Shown here piece by piece: positions 41,605 to 50,780 of a stretch of 64,000 bases of DNA. How positions within the stretch are numbered: the first letter of the stretch is position 1; each line of letters starts with the position of its first letter. Both the position numbers and the translations under genes were made by a program. Origin of the DNA: an uncultured Lachnospiraceae bacterium (GTDB taxonomy: Bacteria; Bacillota; Clostridia; Lachnospirales; Lachnospiraceae); assembly GCA_947589315.1 (NCBI GenBank), contig CANPZE010000002.1, forward strand, positions 1-64,000, read 5' to 3'. The notes beneath the pieces were generated by a model. It was not told the DNA's origin. It ran no database searches and saw only the letters and a list, made by a program, of their open reading frames with translations.

Positions 41605-42441
41605 CTAACCAATGGAGATCTCCTGTTCCTGCAGAGCCTCCTTGATCTGTTCCTGCAGGCGGTATCGCACATCCCAATACCGTTCGTTGGCAACCCATGC
41701 CTTCACCTGCAGCTTCACCTTTACCGGAGCTAATCTGTCCACATATACTCCCATGGGCTTATCCTGACAGACATCCTCATCCCGGGCCATCAGATCCAGG
41801 ATCAACTCCCTTGCTTTCTGGATATCTGTCTCATATCCTACCATAATATCCAATATCAGAAAACGATACGCCGCTTTGGAATTATTGGTCACGCTTGTAT
41901 TCGTGATCGTGCCATTGGGGATCACCACCATCCGGTTATCTACTGTCATCAGCCGGGTATAAAAGATATCAATGCTGCTGACAGTCCCCTCTAACCCATT
42001 CACAATAATGTAATCCCCTACCTGAAACGGCTTTAACATCAGAATCAGCACTCCTCCGGCAAAATTGGAGAGACTTCCCTGGAGCGCCAGGCCTACCGCC
42101 AGGCCTGCAGAGCCAACGATCGCCACAATCGTACTGGCGCCCACACCCAGTATCCCTGCAACTACAAAGATCAGCAGCAGGTTCAGCGCTACGCCCAGGA
42201 CAGACAGGGTGAATTTGTGTACGCTTACCTCAATCTCCCTTCGGTCCATCCAGTTCCCTGTCAATCTGACCACAAACTTAATGACACGCCTTCCCACCAG
42301 GAAGACCAGAAGAGCGATCAGCAATGTCTTGCACAGGTTCAGCAGGGCGCCCCTCTGCGACAGTAAATATTGGATCAAAAAATTATATTCCTCTTCCACA
42401 GAAGCGCCGCCGCTCTCCCAGGCATCTATCACCTCATTCAT
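41605..42441 (-). CDS. mscS: MscS-family mechanosensitive channel
   Basis: 278 residues. An N-terminal segment and three helices are followed by the pore helix with GSAGLAVGLALQGSLSNFAGGVLILMLKPFQVGDYI, the hallmark of MscS. A beta domain (TVDNRMVVIPNGTITNTSVTNNS) and a C-terminal alpha/beta domain follow. It opens on membrane tension to release solutes. It lies directly after glgB (2 bp). Confidence 0.93.
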   Translation of the reverse strand: MNEVIDAWESGGASVEEEYNFLIQYLLSQRGALLNLCKTLLIALLVFLVGRRVIKFVVRLTGNWMDRREIEVSVHKFTLSVLGVALNLLLIFVVAGILGVGASTIVAIVGSAGLAVGLALQGSLSNFAGGVLILMLKPFQVGDYIIVNGLEGTVSSIDIFYTRLMTVDNRMVVIPNGTITNTSVTNNSKAAYRFLILDIMVGYETDIQKARELILDLMARDEDVCQDKPMGVYVDRLAPVKVKLQVKAWVANERYWDVRYRLQEQIKEALQEQEISIG

Positions 42442-42443
42442 GC

Positions 42444-44732
42444 TTACTTAGCCTCCCTGCATTGAAAAATGCTGATCCCCAGGGGAACCACCTCAATAGA
42501 AATGGAATTCTCCTGTCCGTCCCAGGGAATCGGCTTGGAATTCTTCAGGCGCCGATTGCCATGGCCGCTTCCTCCAAACGCCTCGCTGTCACTGTTAAAT
42601 ATCTCTTTATATTTGCCGGCAAAGGGAACACCAACCTTAAAGTTCTCATATAATACCGGCGTAAAATTGCAGACTACCAGCAGTTTCTCACTGCCATCCC
42701 GGCTGGTACGCAGGAAGGTAATAATGCTATGGTCTGCATCCATACTGCTCAGCCAGGCAAAGCCCTCCTCCTCATAATCATTATCATACAGGGCCGGATG
42801 CTTCTGATAAAAGGCATTCAGTTCCTTCACATACGACTGCAGCCTAAGATGGTTTGTCTGTTGGAGTTCTTCCCAAGGCAGGCTGCATTTCTCATTCCAT
42901 TCCGACTGCTGTCCAAATTCCTGCCCCATAAACAATAGCTTTCTGCCAGGATGTACCATCATAAATCCATAAGCCGTCCTGAGATTCGCAAATTTCTGTT
43001 CCACATCCCCAGGCATCTTCGTCAGCATGGAGCCCTTTCCATGCACTACTTCATCATGGGACAATACCAGCACAAAACGCTCGCTATAAGCATAGATCAT
43101 GCTGAAGGTGAGCATCCCATGCCTTCCTTTGCGGAACAGGGGATCTGTCTGCATGTAAGTGACAAAATCATTCATCCAGCCCATATTCCATTTCAGGTCA
43201 AAGCCCAGCCCCTTCTTCTCTACCGGTCCTGTGACCATAGGCCAGGCCGTAGATTCCTCAGCGATCAGCAGAGCCCCGTCTTTCCTCTTGTGGAACTCTT
43301 TACTCAGCTGCTGCAACAGATCTACCGCATCCAGATTTTCATTGCCCCCATACATGTTAGGAATCCACTCTCCATCCTGCTTGCCATAATCCAGATACAG
43401 CATAGACGCAACTGCATCCATGCGGATCCCATCTGCATGATACCGCTCCACCCAGAACAAGGCATTGGCGATCAGGAAATTTCTAACCTGAGGCCGCCCG
43501 TAGTTGTAGATCAGCGTCCCCCAATGGGGATGCTCTCCCTGGCGGGGGTCCAGATGCTCATAGAGGCAGGTGCCGTCAAAGCGGGCCAGCCCATTCTCGT
43601 CCTTGGGAAAATGCGCCGGTACCCAGTCCAGAAATACTCCGATATTCTTTTGGTGCATATAATCCATAAAGTACATAAAGTCCTCTGGCGTCCCATAACG
43701 TGAGGTAACTGCATAATATCCTGTCACCTGGTAGCCCCAGGACTCATCCAGAGGATGTTCCATGACCGGAAGCAATTCGATATGGGTATAATTCATATCC
43801 TTCACGTACTCTGCCAATTTAGGGGCAATCTCCCGGTAATTATAAAACTCCTCCTGGCAGGCGGGATGTTCTTCCTGGGTATCCTTTTTCATCCAGGAGC
43901 CCAGATGCACCTCATAAATAGACATGGGTTCCTTCTCCATATCCAGCTTCTTTCTCCGGGCCAGCCATTTACTATCCTTCCACTGGTATCCCACGGTATT
44001 GCAGACAACGCTGGCATTATTCGGGCGCTGTTCGCAGGCAAACCCATAAGGATCTGTCTTCAATACCAGCTTCTGATAATTTTCCTTAATCTCATATTTG
44101 TAGATATCCCCCGGCTTTACCCCGGGAATAAACAGGGAGAATACACCGGAATCCCCCATCCGGCACATAGGATGGCGTCTCCCGTCCCAGAAATTAAAAT
44201 CCCCTACCACGCTGACGCGCATAGCATTGGGAGCCCAGACAGCAAAATGAGTACCAAATACCTGATCCTCCCCTGCCTCTTCCTCCCTGGCATCCCAGAC
44301 TGCTTCCGCCTCATCGCCGCAGCCGCTTACCGCCATGGTATGCGCTCCCAGATAGTTATAAACAGAATAGTGGATCCCTGCCTCGAAGCGTTTCAGGTCA
44401 TTGGCCGCCAGCAGATCTGTATACAGGTAGCAATCTTCCATTTCCACCTTACTTCCGTCCTCATAGGATACCAGGTACGTGTAAGGAACCAGCTTCTTCC
44501 CGGGGAGCATAACAGCAAATACGCCGGCATCGTCCACCTGCTCCATCTTATATTCCTTCCCGCCCGTCTTAGTCTTCAATACCATTGCTTTGGCATCGGG
44601 ATAAAAGGCGTGGACCAAATGGCCGCCCCTGACCCTGGAAGGCCCCAGCAGACGATCTGGCTGCGCCTCCTCTGAATATACAAGCGCCTCAATTCCCGCC
44701 CAATCCATCATATCATACAATCTCTTATTCAT
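42444..44732 (-). CDS. glgB: 1,4-alpha-glucan branching enzyme
   Basis: The track begins at 44747, where the ATG is part of the GGAGG site; the ATG at 44732 (MNKRLYDMMDW) gives 762 residues. N-terminal N1 domain and CBM48 (about 140-230: GTHFAVWAPNAMRVSVVGDFN) precede the GH13 barrel: YTHIELLPVMEHP, DGIRMDAVASMLYLDYG (nucleophile Asp), ALLIAEESTAW (acid Glu), and VLSHDEVVHGKGSM (stabilising Asp). A C-terminal all-beta domain ends it. It creates alpha-1,6 branches in glycogen. No glgA/C/P in the window; the neighbours here are YesL-like and MscS. Confidence 0.95.
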   Translation of the reverse strand: MNKRLYDMMDWAGIEALVYSEEAQPDRLLGPSRVRGGHLVHAFYPDAKAMVLKTKTGGKEYKMEQVDDAGVFAVMLPGKKLVPYTYLVSYEDGSKVEMEDCYLYTDLLAANDLKRFEAGIHYSVYNYLGAHTMAVSGCGDEAEAVWDAREEEAGEDQVFGTHFAVWAPNAMRVSVVGDFNFWDGRRHPMCRMGDSGVFSLFIPGVKPGDIYKYEIKENYQKLVLKTDPYGFACEQRPNNASVVCNTVGYQWKDSKWLARRKKLDMEKEPMSIYEVHLGSWMKKDTQEEHPACQEEFYNYREIAPKLAEYVKDMNYTHIELLPVMEHPLDESWGYQVTGYYAVTSRYGTPEDFMYFMDYMHQKNIGVFLDWVPAHFPKDENGLARFDGTCLYEHLDPRQGEHPHWGTLIYNYGRPQVRNFLIANALFWVERYHADGIRMDAVASMLYLDYGKQDGEWIPNMYGGNENLDAVDLLQQLSKEFHKRKDGALLIAEESTAWPMVTGPVEKKGLGFDLKWNMGWMNDFVTYMQTDPLFRKGRHGMLTFSMIYAYSERFVLVLSHDEVVHGKGSMLTKMPGDVEQKFANLRTAYGFMMVHPGRKLLFMGQEFGQQSEWNEKCSLPWEELQQTNHLRLQSYVKELNAFYQKHPALYDNDYEEEGFAWLSSMDADHSIITFLRTSRDGSEKLLVVCNFTPVLYENFKVGVPFAGKYKEIFNSDSEAFGGSGHGNRRLKNSKPIPWDGQENSISIEVVPLGISIFQCREAK

Positions 44733-45432
44733 CACCGCTACCTCCATTCCTTACCTTCGCCTGAAGATACCAGGGAACCCGTTCCCTGGCATCCGTCTCC
44801 TCCTCTGTCTCCCCCTGCTCTGGCACATATGCCGCCATTACCTTTTCCATAGGATAAGATAGCAGCAGCGCCACCAGAGACGGCATCAGAAACAGGAGAA
44901 TCGGGACTGACGTCCAACCCAGGATCACGCTGCCTATCAAGAGCAGGCTCAGCAGAAAGCTGCCACATGTTGCCCTTTTATGCATCAGAGACAAATATAA
45001 CGCCGTCTGCAGTAACTCTTTCTCTTTCACAATAAAGCGGGACAAGACGGGAATCGCATATGTCAGGACACTGATAAGGCCGATCCCCACTGCAAAATAG
45101 ATCGCCAGCAATACAGCGCCTGCTATGCCTTTCATATAAGCCATTACCATAACAATTCCCAGTCCCACAACCCCTCCTGCAAGGCAGAAGAGCAGCCATG
45201 TTGCTGTGGCCTGCCAGAAATTCTGTCTGAAACTGTGAAAAAATTCCCGCAAGACATAACCATGGCCATACCGGACTGACTTCACTGCGGCATAGTACAG
45301 GGCGCACAGCGCCGCGCCTATCGTGACCACAGGAATACAGCACACAACAAATATAATGTTTAATATTATCAAGTCCAATATTTTGGACAGTATAAGCATC
45401 GGCTTACTATCCAGCGCCAGCAGACCCCTCAT
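44725..45432 (-). CDS. DUF624 (YesL-like) membrane protein
   Basis: The track begins at 45495; GGGGAG ahead of the ATG at 45432 (MRGLLALDSKPMLIL) fits a 235-residue protein. Five to six helices; ILNIIFVVCCIPVVTIGAALCALYY near the start and RYGHGYVLREFFHSFRQNFWQA are characteristic of the DUF624/YesL family, often found with carbohydrate utilisation genes. It overlaps the glgB start by 8 bp, so the two are probably translated together. Function unknown. Confidence 0.85.
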   Translation of the reverse strand: MRGLLALDSKPMLILSKILDLIILNIIFVVCCIPVVTIGAALCALYYAAVKSVRYGHGYVLREFFHSFRQNFWQATATWLLFCLAGGVVGLGIVMVMAYMKGIAGAVLLAIYFAVGIGLISVLTYAIPVLSRFIVKEKELLQTALYLSLMHKRATCGSFLLSLLLIGSVILGWTSVPILLFLMPSLVALLLSYPMEKVMAAYVPEQGETEEETDARERVPWYLQAKVRNGGSGDE

Positions 45433-45451
45433 TGCGCTCCCCGCCTTCCTG

Positions 45452-46690
45452 TTATATTTTATGAATAAAAAGCCCGCTCCGGAGCTTTGGCTCAAACCAA
45501 GTGGATTTGGGCGGCATTAAAAGCCCTGCATCCGCCACGGCAAATAGCTCTGTAATGGAAGTAGGATACATGGCAAAAGCCACCTTCATATCGGAATCAG
45601 CCCGTCTCTCCAACTCCTTTAGCCCCCGGATCCCTCCCACGAAGTCAATCCGCTCATCCGTGCGGGGATCCCGGATTCCCAGGACCGGATCCAACAGATA
45701 ATCCTGTAACAAAGACACATCGAGAGAGGCTACCGGATCCTGGATCTCCAATAATTCCGGAGAAGCCTTCAGCAAATACCACTCGCCCTCCAGGTACATG
45801 GAAACTTCCCCCTTATTCCCAGGGGCGATGGGCTGCTTCTGAGGTTCCCCCACATGAAAATGCCGCCCTGCCGCCGAAAGAAACTCTTCTTTGGACAATC
45901 CATTCAGATCCTTAACACAGCGGTTATAATCCATGATCATCAGCTGATCATCGGGAAACAGTACAGACAGAAAGTAGTTAAACTCTTCTGTCCCATCATA
46001 CCCCGGATGCTCCTGCCTTCTCTTCAGCCCCACCTTAACAGCAGATGCCGCCCGGTGATGGCCGTCAGCAATATAGATTTCCTTTATCTCTGCAAAGGCA
46101 GCCTGAAGCGCCTGTACCTTCTCCGGCTCACAGATCTTCCATACCTTATGCCCAATCCCATCCACTGCCGTAAACTGGTACAGCGGAGACTTCTCCATGG
46201 CTTCGCCTACAATCTCATTGATCCTTTTCTGGGAACGGTAGGCCAGAAAGATCGGGCCAGTCTGCGCGCTCAATGTATCTACATGGCGGATCCTGTCCTG
46301 TTCCTTTTCTTCCCTGGTATTCTCATGCTTCTTGATCACATTGCCCAGGTAATCATCTACACTGGCGCAGGCCACAATCCCCGTCTGCTTTCTTCCATCC
46401 ATGATCAGCTGATATACATAATAACTCGGATCCGGATCCTGAATATAAATCCCGTCCTCCTCCATCTGGGCCAGCAGTTGGGCCGCCCTGGCATACACCC
46501 GGTCATCATACATATCCACACTGTCATCAAACTGGGTCTCTGCCCGGTCTATTTTTAAGAAGGAAAGCGGTTCCCTCTCCACCTCCCTGACTGCCTCCTG
46601 CCGGTTATATACATCATAGGGAAGAGCCGCCACCCTGTCTGCTTTTTCCCTGATCGGCCGTACTGCCAAAAATGGTTTTATCCCTGCCAT
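45452..46690 (-). CDS. DUF1015 family protein
   Basis: 412 residues; GGAGGAGAAAC precedes the ATG. The family markers KPFLAVRPIREKADRVAALPYDVYNRQEA at the start, VLFPDDQLMIMDYNRCV, and ADGHHRAASA are present. The conserved HHR stretch suggests a phosphate-handling active site, but the family is uncharacterised to my knowledge. It is soluble and cytosolic. It is 19 bp upstream of the YesL-like gene on the same strand. Confidence 0.88.
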   Translation of the reverse strand: MAGIKPFLAVRPIREKADRVAALPYDVYNRQEAVREVEREPLSFLKIDRAETQFDDSVDMYDDRVYARAAQLLAQMEEDGIYIQDPDPSYYVYQLIMDGRKQTGIVACASVDDYLGNVIKKHENTREEKEQDRIRHVDTLSAQTGPIFLAYRSQKRINEIVGEAMEKSPLYQFTAVDGIGHKVWKICEPEKVQALQAAFAEIKEIYIADGHHRAASAVKVGLKRRQEHPGYDGTEEFNYFLSVLFPDDQLMIMDYNRCVKDLNGLSKEEFLSAAGRHFHVGEPQKQPIAPGNKGEVSMYLEGEWYLLKASPELLEIQDPVASLDVSLLQDYLLDPVLGIRDPRTDERIDFVGGIRGLKELERRADSDMKVAFAMYPTSITELFAVADAGLLMPPKSTWFEPKLRSGLFIHKI

Positions 46691-46789
46691 GTTTCTCCTC
46701 CATATGCGTACTTTTCTATTCCTTTACCATTATAACAGAAAGTGCGCAAGAATGCTACCAAAAAGGGCAAGCCTGCGCCAGCCGCTATA

Positions 46790-46838
46790 GAAAAAACCCG
46801 TTTCCGTTAGCAGGTTTCTACTAAAAGAAGCGGGTTTT
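46790..46838 (-). terminator. Terminator of the gap-pgk-tpiA cluster
   Basis: Minus strand AAAACCCG and CGGGTTTTTT arms with a long internal loop and a T-run, about 40 nt after the tpiA stop. Confidence 0.7.
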
Positions 46839-46876
46839 AGTTTATACTATGCGCCAGAAGACCGGCCCATGCCTTA

Positions 46877-47626
46877 TTATTTGTAATTTACAATCTTACC
46901 AAATTCTGCCTTCAGGGAAGCGCCCCCTACCAGGCCTCCGTCTATATCCGGTTTGGAGAAAAGGTCTGCCGCATTTCCTGCATTGACAGATCCGCCATAT
47001 TGAATGCGGATCTCATCAGCAACAGACTGATCATAGATCTCAGCGATGCAGGCGCGGATCGCTCCGCACACCTCTTCCGCCTGATCGGAAGTAGCAGTCT
47101 CTCCAGTCCCGATAGCCCAGATCGGCTCGTAAGCAATGACTGCCTTCTTTGCCTGGTCTGCCGTTACATTCTGGAATGCAATCTTGATCTGCATCCGGAT
47201 CCAGTCAATATAGACGCCCTGCTTTCTCTGGGTCAGACTCTCCCCGCAGCAGATAATGGGCGTAATGCCATGTTCAAAGGCTTTCAGTACCTTCTTATTC
47301 ACAGTCTCATCCGTCTCTGCAAAATATTCCCTTCTCTCAGAGTGCCCCAGAACCACATACTTTACACCTGCATCTACCAGCATATCCGGCGCAATCTCGC
47401 CAGTATAGGCGCCCTTCTCTTCAAAATACATATTCTCTGCGCCAATCTGGATATTGGTGCCTTTTGCGGCCTCCACGGCGGGAATGATGTCGATGGCAGG
47501 GACACAGAATACTACGTCTGCCTCGTCATTTGCCACCAGCGGCTTCAGTTCATCGATCAATGCCACTGCCTCGCTGGGCGTCTTGTTCATTTTCCAGTTA
47601 CCAGCAATAATCTTCTTTCTTGCCAT
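46877..47626 (-). CDS. tpiA: Triosephosphate isomerase
   Basis: The track begins at 47638; GAGGG lies 5 nt before the ATG at 47626 ([15 protein letters not shown]), giving the usual 249 residues. Interconverts dihydroxyacetone phosphate and glyceraldehyde 3-phosphate. Lys in AGNWKMN, His in [12 protein letters not shown], Glu in [12 protein letters not shown] and the phosphate loop GGSVNAGNA and GGLVGGASL are all present. It follows pgk by 19 bp. Confidence 0.97.
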   Translation of the reverse strand: MARKKIIAGNWKMNKTPSEAVALIDELKPLVANDEADVVFCVPAIDIIPAVEAAKGTNIQIGAENMYFEEKGAYTGEIAPDMLVDAGVKYVVLGHSERREYFAETDETVNKKVLKAFEHGITPIICCGESLTQRKQGVYIDWIRMQIKIAFQNVTADQAKKAVIAYEPIWAIGTGETATSDQAEEVCGAIRACIAEIYDQSVADEIRIQYGGSVNAGNAADLFSKPDIDGGLVGGASLKAEFGKIVNYK

Positions 47627-47645
47627 ATTAACCCTCATTTCTGTA

Positions 47646-48845
47646 TTATTTATCGTCTGCTGCTGCTACGCCGGGAAGCTCTTTGCCCTCCAGGAACTCC
47701 AGAGAAGCGCCGCCGCCAGTGGAGATATGGGTCATCTTATCACCAAAGCCCAGCTGATTTACTGCAGCTGCAGAATCACCGCCGCCAATAATCGTGGTAG
47801 CTCCCTTCAGCGCCGCCATTGCCTCAGCCACTGCGATCGTACCCTTTGCAAAATTAGGCATCTCAAAGCAGCCCATGGGGCCGTTCCAGACTACCGTCTT
47901 GGCGCCGGCTATTGCCTCGGCAAAAAGCTCTGAGCTCTTAGGCCCGATATCCAGGCCCTCCATATCTGCCGGGATCTCTCCTCTGCCCACTACCTTGAAA
48001 TTAGCATCATTAGAGAAGTCATCCGCTACTGTCGTATCAATCGGGATCAGAAGCTTAACGCCCTTTTCTTCAGCTTTTTTCTCCATATCCAGGGCATACT
48101 CCTTGTAATCCTCCTCCAGAAGAGACTTTCCAACCTCCTCGCCATGAGCGGCCATAAAGGTATATGCCATGCCGCCGCCGATGATCAGCGTATCGACCTT
48201 GTCCAACAGATTATTAATGACAGAAATCTTAGAGGATACCTTTGCGCCGCCCAGGATGGCCACAAAAGGACGCTCCGGATTATTCACTGCATTGCCCAGG
48301 AAATCAATTTCCTTCTGCATCAGATAGCCGACTACGCAGTCGCCGTCAACAAACTGTGTCACGCCCACATTGGAGCAGTGCGCTCTGTGCGCGGTACCAA
48401 AAGCGTCATTTACAAACACATCTGCCAGGGAAGCCAGTTCCTTGGAAAATGCCTCTCCGTTCTTAGTCTCCTCAGCCCTGTAACGAGTGTTCTCCAGAAG
48501 GATTACGTCTCCATCCTGCATTGCAGCCACTGCCGCCTTTGCATTGTCGCCTACCACATTGGAGTCTGCAGCGAACTTTACTTCCTGCCCCAGAAGTTCT
48601 GTCAACCTTGCTGCCACCGGCGCCAGGGAAAGCTCCGGCTTCGGTTCTCCCTTAGGCTTGCCCAGGTGGGAACAAAGAATGATCTTACCGCCGTCAGCTA
48701 TCAGCTTCTTGATCGTAGGAAGAGCTGCCACCAGACGGTTCTCATCGGTAATCTTTCCATCCTGCAGAGGCACATTAAAATCACAGCGTACCAATACCTT
48801 TTTGCCTTTTACATTAATATCATCTACTGATTTTTTATTTAACAT
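47646..48845 (-). CDS. pgk: Phosphoglycerate kinase
   Basis: The track extends to 48953 through non-coding DNA; GAGG before the ATG at 48845 ([20 protein letters not shown]) gives 399 residues. It has [32 protein letters not shown], the hinge and ATP site [14 protein letters not shown], and [18 protein letters not shown] with GGGDSAAAV. It makes ATP from 1,3-bisphosphoglycerate. It is placed between gap and tpiA in the usual Firmicutes order. Confidence 0.97.
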   Translation of the reverse strand: MLNKKSVDDINVKGKKVLVRCDFNVPLQDGKITDENRLVAALPTIKKLIADGGKIILCSHLGKPKGEPKPELSLAPVAARLTELLGQEVKFAADSNVVGDNAKAAVAAMQDGDVILLENTRYRAEETKNGEAFSKELASLADVFVNDAFGTAHRAHCSNVGVTQFVDGDCVVGYLMQKEIDFLGNAVNNPERPFVAILGGAKVSSKISVINNLLDKVDTLIIGGGMAYTFMAAHGEEVGKSLLEEDYKEYALDMEKKAEEKGVKLLIPIDTTVADDFSNDANFKVVGRGEIPADMEGLDIGPKSSELFAEAIAGAKTVVWNGPMGCFEMPNFAKGTIAVAEAMAALKGATTIIGGGDSAAAVNQLGFGDKMTHISTGGGASLEFLEGKELPGVAAADDK

Positions 48846-48934
48846 AATTTTCCTCTTTCTGCGCTGCTTACAGACATCAGCCGATTCACGGGAAGCAGCC
48901 CAAGACGCAAACCGGCCCATTGTTCTATGACTAA

Positions 48935-48968
48935 CAAAACAGGCCCGGCCCAATAAAAGACCGGACCC
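48935..48968 (-). terminator. Probable terminator after gap
   Basis: Minus strand GGGTCCGG and CCGGGCCT arms (two G-U pairs) with a loop and GTTTTGTT tail. If leaky, it would set the ratio of gap to pgk-tpiA mRNA. Confidence 0.5.
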
Positions 48969-48995
48969 GTAGATGGATCAATAAATCACCTTATA

Positions 48996-50012
48996 TTATG
49001 CCAGCTCAGAGAAGTACTTGATCGTCCTTACCATCTGAGAGGTGTAAGAATTCTCGTTGTCATACCAGGATACTACCTGTACCTCATACAGATCATCGGA
49101 AATCTTGGAAACCATTGTCTGAGTTGCATCAAACAGGGAACCATATCTCATTCCAATGATATCAGAGGATACGATCTCATCCTCGTTATATCCGAAGGAC
49201 TCATTTGCTGCTGCCTTCATAGCTGCATTGATACCCTCAACGGTAACATCTGCTTTCTTAACAACTGCTGTCAGGATAGTAGTAGAACCGGTAGGAGTAG
49301 GAACACGCTGTGCAGAGCCGATCAGCTTGCCGTTCAGTTCAGGGATGACCAGGCCGATAGCCTTAGCAGCTCCTGTGCTGTTAGGAACGATGTTTACTGC
49401 AGCTGCGCGGGACCTTCTCAAGTCGCCCTTTCTCTGCGGGCCGTCCAGCGTCATCTGATCGCCGGTATATGCATGGATCGTTACCATGATACCAGACTGA
49501 ACCTCTGCATACTTGTTCAGAGCGTCAGCCATAGGCGCCAGACAGTTGGTAGTACAGGAAGCAGCGGAGATAATCTTGTCCTCTGCCTTCAGCGTCTTGT
49601 GGTTGGTGTTGTATACGATAGTAGGAAGATCATTTCCTGCAGGAGCAGAAATAACAACCTTACGCGCACCGGCATTGATATGAGCCTGAGCCTTCTCCTT
49701 AGAGGTGTAGAAGCCAGAGCACTCAAGGACAACGTCTACGCCAAGCTCGCCCCAGGGACAATTGTTGGCATCCGGGAATGCATAGATCTTAATCTCCTTG
49801 CCGTCGACTGTGATGGAATCATCACCAGCAGAAACTGTATCAGCCTTATCATACTTACCCTGGGATGAATCATACTTCAACAGATGTGCAAGCATCTTAG
49901 GGCTTGTCAGATCATTGATAGCTACCACTTCATAACCCTCAGCGCCGAACATCTGTCTGAAAGCAAGACGACCGATACGACCGAAACCGTTAATCGCAAC
50001 TTTTACTGCCAT
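48996..50012 (-). CDS. gap: Glyceraldehyde-3-phosphate dehydrogenase (NAD-type)
   Basis: 338 residues. The NAD fold begins with [17 protein letters not shown], with Asp in [11 protein letters not shown] favouring NAD. Catalytic Cys153 lies in [12 protein letters not shown], and phosphate-binding residues lie in [39 protein letters not shown] is at the C-terminus. AGGAGGAATTAAAA precedes the ATG, and a clear promoter lies upstream. It is the first gene of the glycolytic cluster. Confidence 0.97.
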   Translation of the reverse strand: MAVKVAINGFGRIGRLAFRQMFGAEGYEVVAINDLTSPKMLAHLLKYDSSQGKYDKADTVSAGDDSITVDGKEIKIYAFPDANNCPWGELGVDVVLECSGFYTSKEKAQAHINAGARKVVISAPAGNDLPTIVYNTNHKTLKAEDKIISAASCTTNCLAPMADALNKYAEVQSGIMVTIHAYTGDQMTLDGPQRKGDLRRSRAAAVNIVPNSTGAAKAIGLVIPELNGKLIGSAQRVPTPTGSTTILTAVVKKADVTVEGINAAMKAAANESFGYNEDEIVSSDIIGMRYGSLFDATQTMVSKISDDLYEVQVVSWYDNENSYTSQMVRTIKYFSELA

Positions 50013-50097
50013 TTTTAATTCCTCCTAAAATTTTTTTATAATTTACTGTTCTCATAAAAAATTTATCCAAACAGCAATTTATCAATTTCCAATGACT

Positions 50098-50126
50098 ATT
50101 GTAGCTAATTTAGCTGGAAATTTCAA
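50098..50126 (-). promoter_or_regulatory. Promoter of gap
   Basis: Minus strand TTGAAA (50121-50126), 17-bp spacer, TACAAT (50098-50103). The leader to the start codon is about 80 nt and AT-rich. Confidence 0.65.
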
Positions 50127-50217
50127 GAATAATTTTCTATTTCGGGCAATTCTCTGGAATTTCACCAAAATTTCCCGACTGCATACGGCATCCAGGCCCC
50201 CTGGGTGCCCCGCCGGA

Positions 50218-50745
50218 TCATCTGTCCGGGCTCCAAAGCCGGATCTCTCCCGCCTTCAGAGATTCCTGCACCAGAATCGTGCGCTGGTTGGCCGAGCCCT
50301 TAAATACCAGCCCCAGATCCTTCTGCTCAATGAGAAATTCCCCGTCCACCAGCACATCCAGGTAAGACAGCAGTTCTCTGGTCTCCGGCCATTCCTGATA
50401 CATTCTTCCCAAAATATCCTTTTCATAGTCATATCCGGTAAAGCACCATATGTTTTTGTCCGGGTAAGCCTGCCGGACCTGGCGCAGCAGCGGGAGAAGC
50501 CCCTGCTGGTTCACCTGCTCCAGCGGCTCCCCTCCCAGCAAGGTCAGGCCCCTTACATATTCCGGCCGCATATATTCCAGGATGCGCTCTGTCGTCTCCT
50601 GCGTATAGGGTTCTCCGTAAGCAAAATCCCAGGTCTCCGGATTAAAACACTCCTTACAGTGGTGGGTACACCCGCTGACAAACAGGGACACCCGCACTCC
50701 CGGCCCATTCGCCACATCGTACTGCTTGATCTCCGCATAATTCAT
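50218..50745 (-). CDS. nrdG: Anaerobic ribonucleotide reductase activating protein
   Basis: 175 residues of the radical SAM superfamily. The cluster motif CTHHCKECFNPETW (CxxxCxxC) lies at about 26-32, followed by GVTLLGGEPL-type LTLLGGEPLEQV and VLVDGEFL. It makes the glycyl radical in NrdD using S-adenosylmethionine. It starts 35 bp after nrdD, and both are read from the NrdR-controlled promoter. Confidence 0.96.
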   Translation of the reverse strand: MNYAEIKQYDVANGPGVRVSLFVSGCTHHCKECFNPETWDFAYGEPYTQETTERILEYMRPEYVRGLTLLGGEPLEQVNQQGLLPLLRQVRQAYPDKNIWCFTGYDYEKDILGRMYQEWPETRELLSYLDVLVDGEFLIEQKDLGLVFKGSANQRTILVQESLKAGEIRLWSPDR

Positions 50746-50780
50746 ATCTGCCCTGTCCTTCCTATTCTGATCCCTGTTCC

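Noticed and set aside
43755-44675. 306-residue plus-strand ORF
   Set aside because: Antisense shadow of glgB; no ribosome-binding site or family motif.
48846-48953. N-terminal extension of pgk in the ORF track
   Set aside because: It spans the gap-pgk intergenic DNA including a terminator; GAGG and the conserved N-terminus place the start at 48845.
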